Source: Cyanophora paradoxa
Taxonomy: Eukaryota; Glaucocystophyceae; Cyanophorales; Cyanophoraceae
Direction of reading: 5' to 3'
Assembly: GCA_004431415.1 (NCBI GenBank)
Contig: QPMI01000095.1
Span: 248,001 to 312,000, forward strand
Length of the DNA: 64,000 nucleotides
A program made the translations under genes and the position numbers. Position 1 is the first letter of the stretch. Each line of letters opens with the position of its first letter. Of the stretch, positions 36,757-48,414 are shown piece by piece. The notes beneath the pieces were generated by a model that was not told where the DNA came from, did no database searches, and saw only the letters and a list, made by a program, of their open reading frames with translations.

Positions 36757-39700
36757 ATGGGCTGCAAGCCGAGCTCTCCACGCCAGATCGGCGTTGCAGA
36801 CGCGAGCCCGGTCAAGCCGGAGCAGCCCAAGAAAGCACACTCACAAGGCGCCGACGTGCGGGTCGACACTCCGTCCCGACTTGGGCGTGCTGCAGAGACG
36901 GACAAGGATGCCGAGACGGGCAAGGCGCTCAGCCCGCGCCCAGCCTCTCCAGTCCAGCCAACTCCGGGCGAGCCGACGCCTCTGCCCGGGCAGGTGCCCG
37001 CCGCGGAACCTTCGGGGACGCGCAAGGTGCGCAGATTGCCGTACGCGAGCCCCACTCGCTCCAGACGCGCTCGATCGGCAGGCGGCCGGATTCGGGGGCG
37101 CGGCGGCGAAGAGCCAGGAGCTGCGGGCGCAGCTGTACGCCGGCGATGAGGCGGCGGGGCCCCCCTCTGCGCCGCAGGCTGCCGCGCATGAGCCTGCCGC
37201 CGCCCCCGCTGCGCCTGCCGCATCCGCAGACGGGGTCGCGCCAGCCGTTGTGCAGGCCGCCGCGCCGGCCGAGAAGATGACCAAGGCGGAGGGCGGAGCC
37301 GGCGAGGTCGCTGTGGGGCCAGCCCCCGAACCGACTGCGAGCGCGGCCCCAAGCGTCCAGCCGACGGGGGCCGTCGCGCCCCCTCCCTCAGCAGCCCCGG
37401 GCCCCGACCCGGCGCCGGGGCCGCGTCCCGAGGTGCCGCCACGGGCAGCGCCGGTCGCGGGCGGCGCTGCCAGTGCCGCCGCAGCTTCCGCCCCTCCAGC
37501 CGCCGCCGCCCCTCCAGCTGCCGCCCCGCCGCCTGCCGCCGGCGAGCCTCCGCCCGGCCCCGCCCGCTGGCCGCCCCGCCGGCGAGCGCGGGGAAGGGCG
37601 GGCCGGGCGGGCGGCGCCGCGCGTCTCGCTGGACATCCCCGCCGAGGCCGCCGCCGCCGCCCTCCCCGCCCCGCCCCTCCCGCCCTCCCGGAGGCCGCCC
37701 CGCCGCCCGCCCGCCGCCCGGTGCCGCGGGGGCGGCGCTCGGGCCGCAGCGGAAGGCGTCGCTGTCGGTGCCGGCGGTGCCGCCGTCGCCGGGACGCGGT
37801 CGCTCGCCCTCGCCGTCGCCCTCGCTGGCGAGCGCCGGCTCGCAGGCGGGGCCGGCCGAGGCGGCCGACGCGCGCACCATCCGCGTCTTCCTCTCCTCGT
37901 CCGCCCCGCGCCGCGCGGCGGTCACGCGGGGCGGGGCGGCTGAGGGGCCGGGGCGGGGCGCAGGACGTTCAAGGACATGGAGGGGGAGCGGGGGGAGATC
38001 TTCCGCTCGGCCTTCCCCCGCCTCCAGCGCCTCTGCGCCGCCCGCGGCCTCTTCCTCGTCTTCGTCGACCTCAGGCGCGGGCGCCGCGGGCGGGTCCCCG
38101 GGGCGGGGCGGCTGAGCGGGGCCGGGGCGGGTGCAGGTGGGGCATCTCGGAGGAGGAGGCCCGCGGTGCGCCTCTGGTTTAATTGACGTCTGCGTCACTG
38201 AACGAGCTGCCTTCTCTCCAGAGGGGCGCGTCCTTCTCTCATGCCTCAGAGGCGAGCTCCCGCTCCCTCCCCCTCTCGCCTCGCCCTGACGTCGCCCCGC
38301 AGAGCTCGACCGCTCACAGTACTTCGTCTCATTGTCAGCCCCTCATTTCGAAGCGCTGCGCATCCCCGCCCGCTCCCGGTCGCTCACGGTCCCCGCGCAC
38401 GCGCAGCCTGAAGCGGCGCTACGGGTGAGGGGGCCCGGCCTGGGGCGGGTCGCGGGGGCGGGTGCGAGGGGTGGGGCAGGTGGCACCAGGCGCCGGGGGA
38501 GGCGGACGAGCTGATCGGGCGGACGTTCGAAGTGGCGGGGGAGGAGTACCCGTTCATCCTCCGCTACCGCGACCGCTCCATCACCGAGTGCGAGGTCCTC
38601 GCCGCCGCCCTCGACCGCCGCGCCCCCGTCCGCCCCCGCCCCGCCCCGCTCCCCCGCCCCGCCCCCCCGCGCCGGCCGCGGGGCGGGGGCCGAGGCGGGG
38701 CGGGGGCAGACGCACAAAGCGGAGGGGGCGTGCCTCTTCTACTTCGCGAGCGCGGGGCTGCTGGCGGGGGAGCCGCCGGAGAGCGCGCACGCCGAGGCCC
38801 GCATGGCCGACCTCAAGGCCGCCATCCGCGCGGGGCGGCCCGGCGCCGTGCGGGCCGAGTACAAGGAGGCCTCGGCGCTCGCCAACGCCATCCACGACGA
38901 CCTCGTCGCCATGATCGAGCGCGACTACCCGCCCCGCGAGGCGCGCTCGTGGCTGGAGGAGGAGCGCCTCGCGCAGGAGGCCCACGCGAGCGCGCTACGC
39001 AAGGTCTACGTGCGCCGCCGCGGCGTGCACGCCGCCCTCGACGCCTACGCCGCCGCGGCGGGGCCCGAGCTCTTCCTCCTCTCCGGGCCCGCGGGCTACG
39101 GCAAGTCGGCCGTCCTGGCGAACTGGGTGGCCGAGTACGAGGCCGCCCACGCCGACGAGGACGCCCTGTCCGCCCCGCCCCGCCCCGCCCCCCGCCCCGT
39201 CATCGCAGCCCCTCACGCCCCGCCCCGCAGGGCCGTCATCACGCACTTCGTGGTGCGCGGGGCCGGGGGCGGGGGCGGGAGGCAGCGCCTCGGCACGTGA
39301 GCGGGGGCGGCAGGGGGGCTCGGACGGGTCGGCGAACGTGCGGTCGGTGGTGCGGCGGCTGCACGACGAGGCGCGGGAGCGGCTGCACCCGTTCGCCCCG
39401 CCCGCCCTCCGCTCCCTCGACGCCATCTCCGACGAGACCGACCTCGTCCGCCCCGCCCCGCCCCGCCCGCCCCGCCCCGCCCCGCCCACCCCGGTGACCC
39501 CGCGGCAGATGGCGCGCTTTGCCGAGTGGCTGGCGGGGGCGGCGGCGGCGGCGGCGGGGTGGCGGTGGCGCACGCGGGGAAGCACCGGGCGATCAAGGCG
39601 CACTGGAAGGCGACCTCCATGGCCGCCGTCTCCCAGCTCAAGGCCGCCCCCGCCAGCGCCCGCGAGAACCCGCGCGCCCGCGCCATCCGCTCCCGCGTCG

Positions 39701-42700
39701 CCGAGTCGCGGGCGCGCCTCGCCCCCGCGGCGCTCGCGGCCTGGCGCCCGCGCATCCTCCTCGTCGTCGACGGCGCCGACCGCATCGCCGCCACGCACGC
39801 CGCCGCCCGCCGCCTCGCCTGGCCCGCCCCGCCCCGCCCCGCCCCCCCGGCCCCCGGGCGCGCCCCGCCTGAGTGCGCGGGGCAGGCTGCCGCTGACGGC
39901 GGGCCCGGAGCTGCGGGTGGTGGTCTCGACGGTGCGGGAGGGGGACGCGTACGAGGGCGCCAAGGGCCGCGCCCACACCGAGTTCGCCCTCGGGCCCATG
40001 GCCGGGGACGAGATCGAGGAGCTCGCGCGCAGCGACCTGCGCACCGTCGGCAAGGCCCTCGACGGGGCGCAGATGGGGGCCCTCCTGGCGGCCGAGCAGT
40101 GCGCGGTGCCCCTCTTCCTGCAGGCGCTGCTCGGCGAGCTCAAGGCCTCCGCCGTCTTCGAGACCCTGCCCCGCCTCCTCGAGACCTGCCTCGCCTGCCG
40201 CAGCGCCGAGCAGCTCTACCAGCTCACCCTCCGCCGCTGGCTCGGGGCCTACCCGCTCGTGGCGCCCGCGCTGGGGGCGGCGCTCTGCGGGCTGGCGGTG
40301 TCGCGGGTGGGCCTCGGCGAGGACGAGATCCAGGCCCTCGTCGGCGTCGGCGGCGCCCTCGCCGCCCCCGGCCCCGCCCCCGCCGCCCGCGGCCCCGCGC
40401 TCGGCGGCCCCGCGCCCTTCCTCGAGCCGGTCTCCCCGCTGCTCTGGTCGGAGTGCTTCTCGGCCATCCTCCCCTCGCTGGCGAACCGCGGCGGCCTCCT
40501 CTCCCTCGGGGAGCGGCCCCTGGCGCGGGCGGTGGAGACGGTCTTCGGGCTGGGGGAGGCGGAGGGGCGGCGGCCGCACCACGCGCGGCTGGCGCGCTTC
40601 TTCGCGGGGCAGCCGGCGGGGGAGCGGCGGGCGCTGGAGCTGCCGCACCAACTGCTCCACGCGGGGCTCCTCGCCGAGCTCCCCGCTGTCCTCCTCGACC
40701 TCGACACCCTCCACCGCCGCCGCCACGACATCCACGAGGCCCGCCCCGCCCCGCCCAGCGCGCAGCGCGCAGAGCGCGGCGGGGCTGACGGGGCGGGGGG
40801 CAGCTGGCGGGGTACTGGCGGGCGTGCTCGACGCCGGACGCGGAGATCCACGCGCGCTACGAGGAGGCGCTGGGGCGGTGGGAGGAGGAGCAGCAGGCCG
40901 CCCTCCAGGCCGAGGAGGCCCCCGCGGGGCCCGCGCCGGCCCGCGAGACCCGCCGCGTCCACGCCCGCCTCGTCCGCTCCTCCCGCCTCGCCGCCCTCCT
41001 CCAGGCACGCCCACCCGCCCGCTCCCGGCCGCCCGGCGCGGGGTGACGGGGCGGGCAGATCGTGGGGTCGCTGCTGCGGGCGCTGGGGCGTTCGCGCGGG
41101 CGGCGCACTTCTTCAAGCGCTCCCTCGCCACCCTCGAGGAGATGGACGAGCTCCTGCCCCCGCCGCCCGCTCCCCGGTCCCCGCCCGCCCCCGCCCCGCC
41201 CCGCCCCCCTCCGCCCCGCCCCTCTCTGACGGGGCTCCAGGCGGCCTCGCCGGGGGCCTCCCCGCGGGGCGGGCCCTCGCCGTCGCCGGGGGCCGGGGCG
41301 GAGGGCGGTTCCGGGGAGGACCCGAACGAGATCAACTTTAACTTTGACGAACGAATTTCGCACGCGACGCACAACCTGGCGGCGCTGCTGCAGGACCTGG
41401 GGCGCTACGAGCAGGCGCTGCCCCTCTACGAGCGGTGCCTCGTCCTCGACGCCCGCCTCGCCGGCTACCCCCAGTGGCGCTGGCGCGACGAGGAGGCCTC
41501 GGGCGAGGCCGACGTGCGCCTCGGCGCCGACGCGATCGCGACGATGGTGAACCTGGGGGAGGCCTACCGCCAGCTGCAGCAGTTCGAGGAGGCGGCGACG
41601 CTCCTCTCCAAGGCCCTCGCCCTCACCGAGCGCGAGTTCGGGGCGGGGCACCCGTCGACGGCGGCGGCCCTCCAGGGGCTCGCCTCGGTGCACTCGGACA
41701 GCGGGGAGCACGCGGCGGCCCTCGAGCTCCACGAGCGCGCCGTCAAGGTCTTCGAGATGGCCTTCGGCAAGACCCACCCGCAGCTCACCAGCGCCCTCAA
41801 CAAGCGCGCCCGCCCCCGCCCCGCCCCGCCCCGCCGTGCTCGGCGGGCCGGGGCTGACGTCGGGGGCAGCCAAGCGATCGCGCTGCAGCGGGTGGGGGAC
41901 CTGGCCAAGACGGAGGCCCTACTTCGCCGCTGCCTGGAGATCCGCGAGCGCTCCGACGGGCCCGACCGTCCGCCCCGCCCCGCCCCCCCGCCGGGCGCGC
42001 GGGGCCCCGGGCGAGCGGGGGGGCGGGGGCCAGACCCGGCGGTGGCGGCGTTCCTGAACAACCTCGGGGAGGTGCTGCGGGGCCGCGGCAGGCGCCCCGA
42101 GGCCCTCGCCCTCTTCCGGCGCTCCCTCCGCATCCGCGAGGCCGCCTTCGGGCCCTCCCACCACGCCGTCTCCGTCGTCCTCAACAACATCGCCTCCGCC
42201 CTCCAGGAGGAGGGGGACCTCCCGCAGGCCCTCGCCCTCCTCCGCCGCTCCCTCGCCATCCGCCGCCTCGCCTACGGCGACCGCCACGGCACCGTCGCCG
42301 TCGCCTGCAACAACATCGCCGAGGTCCTCTACAAGCTCGGCCGCCTCGACGAGGCGCAGCCCCTCTACGAGGAGGCCCTCGAGATCGCAGAGGAGGCTTG
42401 CGCTCGCCTCGCCCCCGGCCCCGAGCACCGGCCCCGGCGCCCGGCTGAAGCGCCCTCGCGCAGGTGTACGCCCCGGGGGAGGCAAACCCGAAGACGCCGC
42501 GCACCAAGTCGGGGCGGCTGCGGCGGCGCAAGTCGGGCCCCTCGCGCGCCTCCTCGGGGACGCCCACGCGGAGCGAGCACAGCGGGGACGGCGCCGCGTC
42601 GGCCTCGGCCGCGGGGGAGGGCGAGGAGGCCGTGAACCCCGAGCTCGGATCCATCGCCGCGAACTGCGCCAAGTGCCTCGTCGCCCGCGGCCGCTACGCC

Positions 42701-43397
42701 GACGCGCTGCCCCTCTTCGAGCGCGCCATCGGCATCCTCGAGAAGGCGCGCGGCCCGCTCGACGCCGCCGTCGCCGCCCTCCACGCCTCCCTCGGTGCCC
42801 CGCCCCCGCCCCCCCGCCCAGCCGGCGCCCCCCTCGTCCCCTCACGGCGGGGCAGCGTCGGCGATGGTGAAGCTGAAGCAGCCGGGGGCGAAGCTCGGCG
42901 CCATCGCGCACTACCGCCTCGCCATCCGCGCGATGGAGGCCGCCCGCGGGGAGGGCCCCGACGACCCCCGCCTCGGCGTCGCCTGCAACAACCTCGTGCG
43001 CCCCCGGCACCCCCCACGCCCGGCCCGGGGCGCGGGCGCGGGGCGAGGCGGGGGCTGTGGGGCAGGCGCTGCTGTACCTGGGGATCCCGGCGGGGACTTC
43101 GAGGCGGACCCCGCGCTCGACGGCGAGGCCGCCGGTCCCGCGCAGGCGGCCGTGCCCCTGCTGCGGCGCGCGCTGGCGGCGACGGAGCGGGAGGTGGGGC
43201 CGGCGCACGCGGACACGGTGGAGGCGGCGAGCACGCTGGCGAACGCGCTGGAGGAGGCGGGGCAGGGGGAGGAGGCGCGCGCCCTCCGCGCCAGCCACGG
43301 CATCCCCGAGCCCAAAGCCGGCGACGGCGAGGACGAGGAGGGCGAAGAGGAGGAGGCCGAGGAGGGCGACGAGGGCGCTGGAGCAGAGACGGAGTAG
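36757..43397 (+). CDS. DUF4062-NACHT-TPR STAND NTPase, nephrocystin-3-like, with a myristoylation-type N-terminus
   Basis: This is a large signal-transduction ATPase. The start MGCKPSSPRQ has Gly2 and Cys3, a classic N-myristoyl/palmitoyl signal. A Pro/Ala-rich linker follows. A DUF4062 domain is assembled across introns: TIRVFLSS + TFKDMEGERGEIFRSAFPRL + FLVFVDLR + WGISEEEAR + ELDRSQYFVSL (37.88-38.34 kb). The NACHT NTPase has Walker A GPAGYGKSAVLANW (39.09 kb) and Walker B ILLVVDGADRIA (39.76 kb). The C-terminal half (41.35-43.3 kb) holds many 42-residue kinesin-light-chain-type TPRs, for example AVAAFLNNLGEVLRGRGRRP and NNIAEVLYKLGRLDEAQPLY. The acidic C-terminus ends EGAGAETE. This architecture matches nephrocystin-3 and related STAND proteins; a ciliary role is an inference. 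Confidence 0.85.
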
Positions 43398-43680
43398 TTT
43401 GTGGCGATCAGCTGCAGCCGCCTGCCGGCGCTGCAGCATTCGCGTGCGTGGCGCTGACCCTTGTGAACACGGCGTACTACGCGTGGTAGATCCAGGTCGT
43501 CGACGTCGTGGTAGATCCAGGATTCAGATCTAGAAAGGTCTGAGAGGAATTTCAAGAGATCTAGACTCTGAGAGAGGAATTCGAAAAGAAAAGCCATTGC
43601 AATTGCCCTTTGCAGGCCCTGCCGTGGCCTGATGGTCAGGGGCTTAGAGGGCTGCCAGGCTGTGTTCTCGCCACTCTAAA

Positions 43681-45109
43681 TTGCAAGGGGGGGTACCCCC
43701 TCCCTTGCTCCCCTGGTGAGTTGGTGCGGCGTACTTTCTGTGTTAGCAATTTTTGTAAGATGCGATTCTTTGCATGCGCTCTCGTATAGGTGTGATCGCA
43801 TCGTAGCCGCTGCGAGCGGCGGAAAAAAACGCCAGGGCGGGGCTGCGCAAACATGTCGAGCTCGCGCCTCACCCGCTATTGCTATACGCGCCGGACCACG
43901 TGCTCCTGATTGCTCTCGATGCGCTCTACAAACTCTGTCATACATGCCCGGGCCCGAGAAGCGGCGTGCGGCGCGCTAGACCGCCTCAAGTACCTGTTGT
44001 ACCGGGCGCCGGAAAAAAGCGCTCCTGCGAGTTGGAGGAGATCGTGTTGCAGTACCCGTACGCCGCTTGGGGGGGACCCGTACGCCGCTTGGGGGCAGGG
44101 GGGAATGGACGCCGCTTGCTGGGTACAACAGCGTAGGCCGAATGTTTCGCAACCTTAAGCTTGTTCGCAATGATGCGGGAAGCAGTTCAAGCAGCCGAAG
44201 CGCCCGTGACCACGTCCGGTTCCGCATTCCTGTGCGCTTCCGGCTGCGGCCTCGAGCCGCCTACGCTCTCGGTTTCTGACGGACTCCGGTTCAAGCTCAA
44301 GTTCAGTTACGACGAGCTGTCATGCCGGTGAGCAAGTACGGCCAGCGCGCTAGCTCGGCGCCACGCGCACATATGCATGCGCGTATGTTGACCCGCGGCG
44401 ATCCGTAGCAGATGATGCGGCTTCGCAGTATTCGCGCCGCTCTCCAGGACACGCCGCGCGGCAGGACACGCCCGACGCCACCTGCCGCTCCGCCCGCTTC
44501 CCGCCCGCCGCCCGCGGCCGCCCGCTGCCTCAGCTTCGTCGACTCCAGGTTCGCCCCGCCGCTGCTGCTGTGCATCTCGCCCGGCCGCCGCCGCTGGTCG
44601 CTGCGCCGCTGATGCTGCGCACCTCACCCTGCCGCCACCGCTTGGCCCCGCCACCGCTGTCTGGCGCGAGCTGACGCCTCGGCCCTGCGCAGGCTGTGCG
44701 CAGTGCCTGGCCACCTGTCGCCCCGCCGACTTCCCCGCCGGCTGCCTCAGCTTCGTCGGCTCCAGCTGCAGGTTCGTCCCGCCGCTGCCAGGCTGCTGCT
44801 GCGCATCTCACCCGACCGCCGCCGCTGGGCCCCGCCCCCGCACGGCCGCTGTCCGGGGCGAGCTGACGCCTCGGATCTGCGTATGTGCAGGCTATGTGCA
44901 GGGCCCGGCGCCACCTGTCTGTCCTCCCGCTTCCCCGCCCCCCGCCGCCCTCGCCTGCGCATGCCCGCCAGCCTGGTGCCGCCGCCCGCCTCGCAACCCA
45001 CCCGCCCGCCTCGCCACCCCAACCGTACGCCTCGCCACCCCACCCGGCCGCCTCGCCACCCCGGCGCCTCGCCCGGCGCCCGCCCTGCCTCTAGATCTCT
45101 GCACCCCCC

Positions 45110-45140
<31 letters not shown>

Positions 45141-45238
45141 ACACAAGTACCCTGCAATATGTACAAGTACCCCCCCTTGCACCTCCGCGCGCGGCCCGCA
45201 CTAGCCGCACTTGCAGAGGGCCGGGCGCGGTCTGCTAG
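43681..45238. repeat. Macrosatellite unit 1
   Basis: First of three tandem units. It begins TTGCAAGGGGGGGTACCCCC and ends with GGGCGCGGTCTGCTAG. It contains sub-repeats of roughly 200 bp with the core GCCTCAGCTTCGTCG (44527, 44742), a C-run followed by a CA microsatellite (45103-45145), and no gene I can support. Its sequence is nearly identical to unit 3 (46856-48414). Confidence 0.9.
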
Positions 45239-46855
45239 TTGCAAGGGGGGGTACCCCCTCCCTTGCTCCCCTGGTGAGTTGGTGCGGCGTACTTTCTGTG
45301 TTAGCAATTTTTGTAAGATGCGATTCTTTGCATGCGCTCTCGTATAGGTGTGATCGCATCGTAGCCGCTGCGAGCGGCGAAAAAAAATGCAAGGGCGGGG
45401 CTGCGCAAACATGTCGAGGTCGCGCCTCACCTGCTATCTCTATATGCGCCAGACCACGTGCTCCTGAATGCTCTCAATGCGCTTTACAAATTCTGTCATA
45501 CATGCCCGGGCTCGAGAAGTGGCGCGTGGCGCGCTAGGCCGCCTCAAGTACCTGTTGTACCGGACGCCGAAAAAAAGCGCTCCTGAGAGTTGGAGGAGAT
45601 CGTGTTGCAGTACCCAGCAGACTTCGTTCGCGCTAGCGCTAGCTGGGCGGAGGCGTGGCGCCGACCGAATGCAACGCCATATGCATGCTCCGACCGTGGC
45701 GAAGTTCTGCTCTGCTCGACACCATATGCATGCGGACACAGCCGGGGCAGATTTGTGGGTTGTGTCTTGTGGGTTGCGGAGCCTCGGAGAGCACCTACAG
45801 CTGCTGACCAACATGTACAAGCACGTTCGTCTGCGCCGGTAGTAGGCGCCCGCTTGGCCGAGGCCGCGCCCGACTGTCGGCGCCCTGCGCCCGCCGACCG
45901 CAGATCCGAGCTTCGAATTCAGCAGCAGCAGCCCTGACGCATGGGTCTGGCCTCTAGCAGCAGCCGCCTCGCGTGGCCTCTAGCAGCCGCTAACGCGCGG
46001 GCACGTCGTGTTCGGCCGCGGAGTGCTCCTGCATCTGTCGTCTTGGTCTGCATCGGCCCGCGCCAAGCCGCCCTCGAGCTCGCGCACCGATCCCGGCGCC
46101 ATGTAGCCGGCGGCAGGCTCGAGAGACAAGCGGCGGCGCGGCTCGACGGGCGGGCGGGAGCGCGGCGGGCGGGGCGCGGCTCGCCGGTCAAGCATGTGCA
46201 TGCGCAGGCTATGCGCAGGGCCCGGCGCCTCCTGCCGCCGCTCCGCCCGCTTCCTCGCCCGCCGCCCGCCCGCTGCCTCAGCTTCGTCGACTCCAGGTTC
46301 GCCCCGCCACTGCTGCTACTTATATACGCACCTGACCCGGCCGACCCCGCTGGGCCCCGCCCCCGCACAGCCGCTGTCGGGGGCGAGCTGACGCCTCAGC
46401 TCTGCGCATGCGCAGGCTATGTGCAGGGCCCGGCGCCTCCTGCCGCCGCTCCGCCCGCTTCCTCGCCCGCCGCCCCGCCGGCTGCTTCAGCTTCGTCGAC
46501 TCCAGGTTCGCCCCGCCACTGCTGCTACGCACCTGACCCGGCCGACCCGCTGGGCCCGGCCTTCGCTCGGTCGCTGTCGGGGAGAGCTGACGCCTCGGCC
46601 CTTCGCAGGCTATGCGGAGGGCACGGCGCCAACTGCCGCTCCTAACTCCCGTGCCCCCTCCCGCCGCCGCCCTCGCCGCCGCCTCCCTCCCTACCCACCC
46701 GCCCACCTCGAGACCCCGCCGGCCTCGCCCGGCCGCCTGTCTCCCCCCCCCCCCCCCCCAAGTACCCTGCGATGAGTCAAGTACCCCCCCTTGCACCTCC
46801 GCGCGCGGCCCGCACTTGCCGCACTTGAACAGGCCCGGGCGCGGTCTGCTAGTAT
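45239..46855. repeat. Macrosatellite unit 2 (divergent)
   Basis: The first roughly 370 bp match units 1 and 3 (same TTGCAAGGGGGG start, shared block to about 45610). The middle is different, with its own copies of the GCCTCAGCTTCGTCG sub-repeat (46277, 46487). The end again has a long C-run and the AAGTACCCCCCCTTGCACC block. It lacks the CA microsatellite. Confidence 0.85.
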
Positions 46856-48285
46856 TTGCAAGGGGGGGTACCCCCTCCCTTGCTCCCCTGGTGAGTTGGT
46901 GCGGCGTACTTTCTGTGTTAGCAATTTTTGTAAGATGCGATTCTTTGCATGCGCTCTCGTATAGGTGTGATCGCATCGTAGCCGCTGCGAGCGGCGGAAA
47001 AAAACGCCAGGGCGGGCTGCGCAAACATGTCGAGCTCGCGCCTCACCCGCTATTGCTATACGCGCCGGACCACGTGCTCCTGATTGCTCTCGATGCGCTC
47101 TACAAACTCTGTCATACATGCCCGGGCCCGAGAAGCGGCGTGCGGCGCGCTAGACCGCCTCAAGTACCTGTTGTACCGGGCGCCGGAAAAAAGCGCTCCT
47201 GCGAGTTGGAGGAGATCGTGTTGCAGTACCCGTACGCCGCTTGGGGGGGACCCGTACGCCGCTTGGGGGCAGGGGGGAATGGACGCCGCTTGCTGGGTAC
47301 AACAGCGTAGGCCGAATGTTTCGCAACCTTAAGCTTGTTCGCAATGATGCGGGAAGCAGTTCAAGCAGCCGAAGCGCCCGTGACCACGTCCGGTTCCGCA
47401 TTCCTGTGCGCTTCCGGCTGCGGCCTCGAGCCGCCTACGCTCTCGGTTTCTGACGGACTCCGGTTCAAGCTCAAGTTCAGTTACGACGAGCTGTCATGCC
47501 GGTGAGCAAGTACGGCCAGCGCGCTAGCTCGGCGCCACGCGCACATATGCATGCGCGTATGTTGACCCGCGGCGATCCGTAGCAGATGATGCGGCTTCGC
47601 AGTATTCGCGCCGCTCTCCAGGACACGCCGCGCGGCAGGACACGCCCGACGCCACCTGCCGCTCCGCCCGCTTCCCCGCCCGCCGCCCCGCGGCCGCCCG
47701 CTGCCTCAGCTTCGTCGACTCCAGGTTCGCCCCGCCGCTGCTGCTGTGCATCTCGCCCGGCCGCCGCCGCTGGTCGCTGCGCCGCTGATGCTGCGCACCT
47801 CACCCTGCCGCCACCGCTTGGCCCCGCCACCGCTGTCTGGCGCGAGCTGACGCCTCGGCCCTGCGCAGGCTGTGCGCAGTGCCTGGCCACCTGTCGCCCC
47901 GCCGACTTCCCCGCCGGCTGCCTCAGCTTCGTCGGCTCCAGCTGCAGGTTCGTCCCGCCGCTGCCAGGCTGCTGCTGCGCATCTCACCCGACCGCCGCCG
48001 CTGGGCCCCGCCCCCGCACGGCCGCTGTCCGGGGCGAGCTGACGCCTCGGATCTGCGTATGTGCAGGCTATGTGCAGGGCCCGGCGCCACCTGTCTGTCC
48101 TCCCGCTTCCCCGCCCCCCGCCGCCCTCGCCTGCGCATGCCCGCCAGCCTGGTGCCGCCGCCCGCCTCGCAACCCCACCCGCCCGCCTCGCCACCCCAAC
48201 CGTACGCCTCGCCACCCCACCCGGCCGCCTCGCCACCCCGGCCGCCTCGCCCGGCCGCCCGCCCTGCCTCTAGATCTCTGCACCC

Positions 48286-48316
<31 letters not shown>

Positions 48317-48414
48317 ACAAGTACCCTGCAATATGTACAAGTACCCCCCCTTGCACCTCCGCGCGCGGCCCGCACTAGCCGCACTTGCAGAGGGCCGGGC
48401 GCGGTCTGCTAGTT
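46856..48414. repeat. Macrosatellite unit 3, near copy of unit 1
   Basis: Same length as unit 1 to within a few bases, and readable as the same sequence throughout apart from small indels, including the C-run and CA repeat at 48282-48319. Near-identity of units 1 and 3, with a divergent unit 2 between them, suggests recent unequal exchange or gene conversion. Confidence 0.9.

Noticed and set aside
45103-45145. CRISPR-like or telomeric repeat at the C-run/CA tract
   Set aside because: It is a plain homopolymer plus dinucleotide microsatellite without spacers or telomere units.
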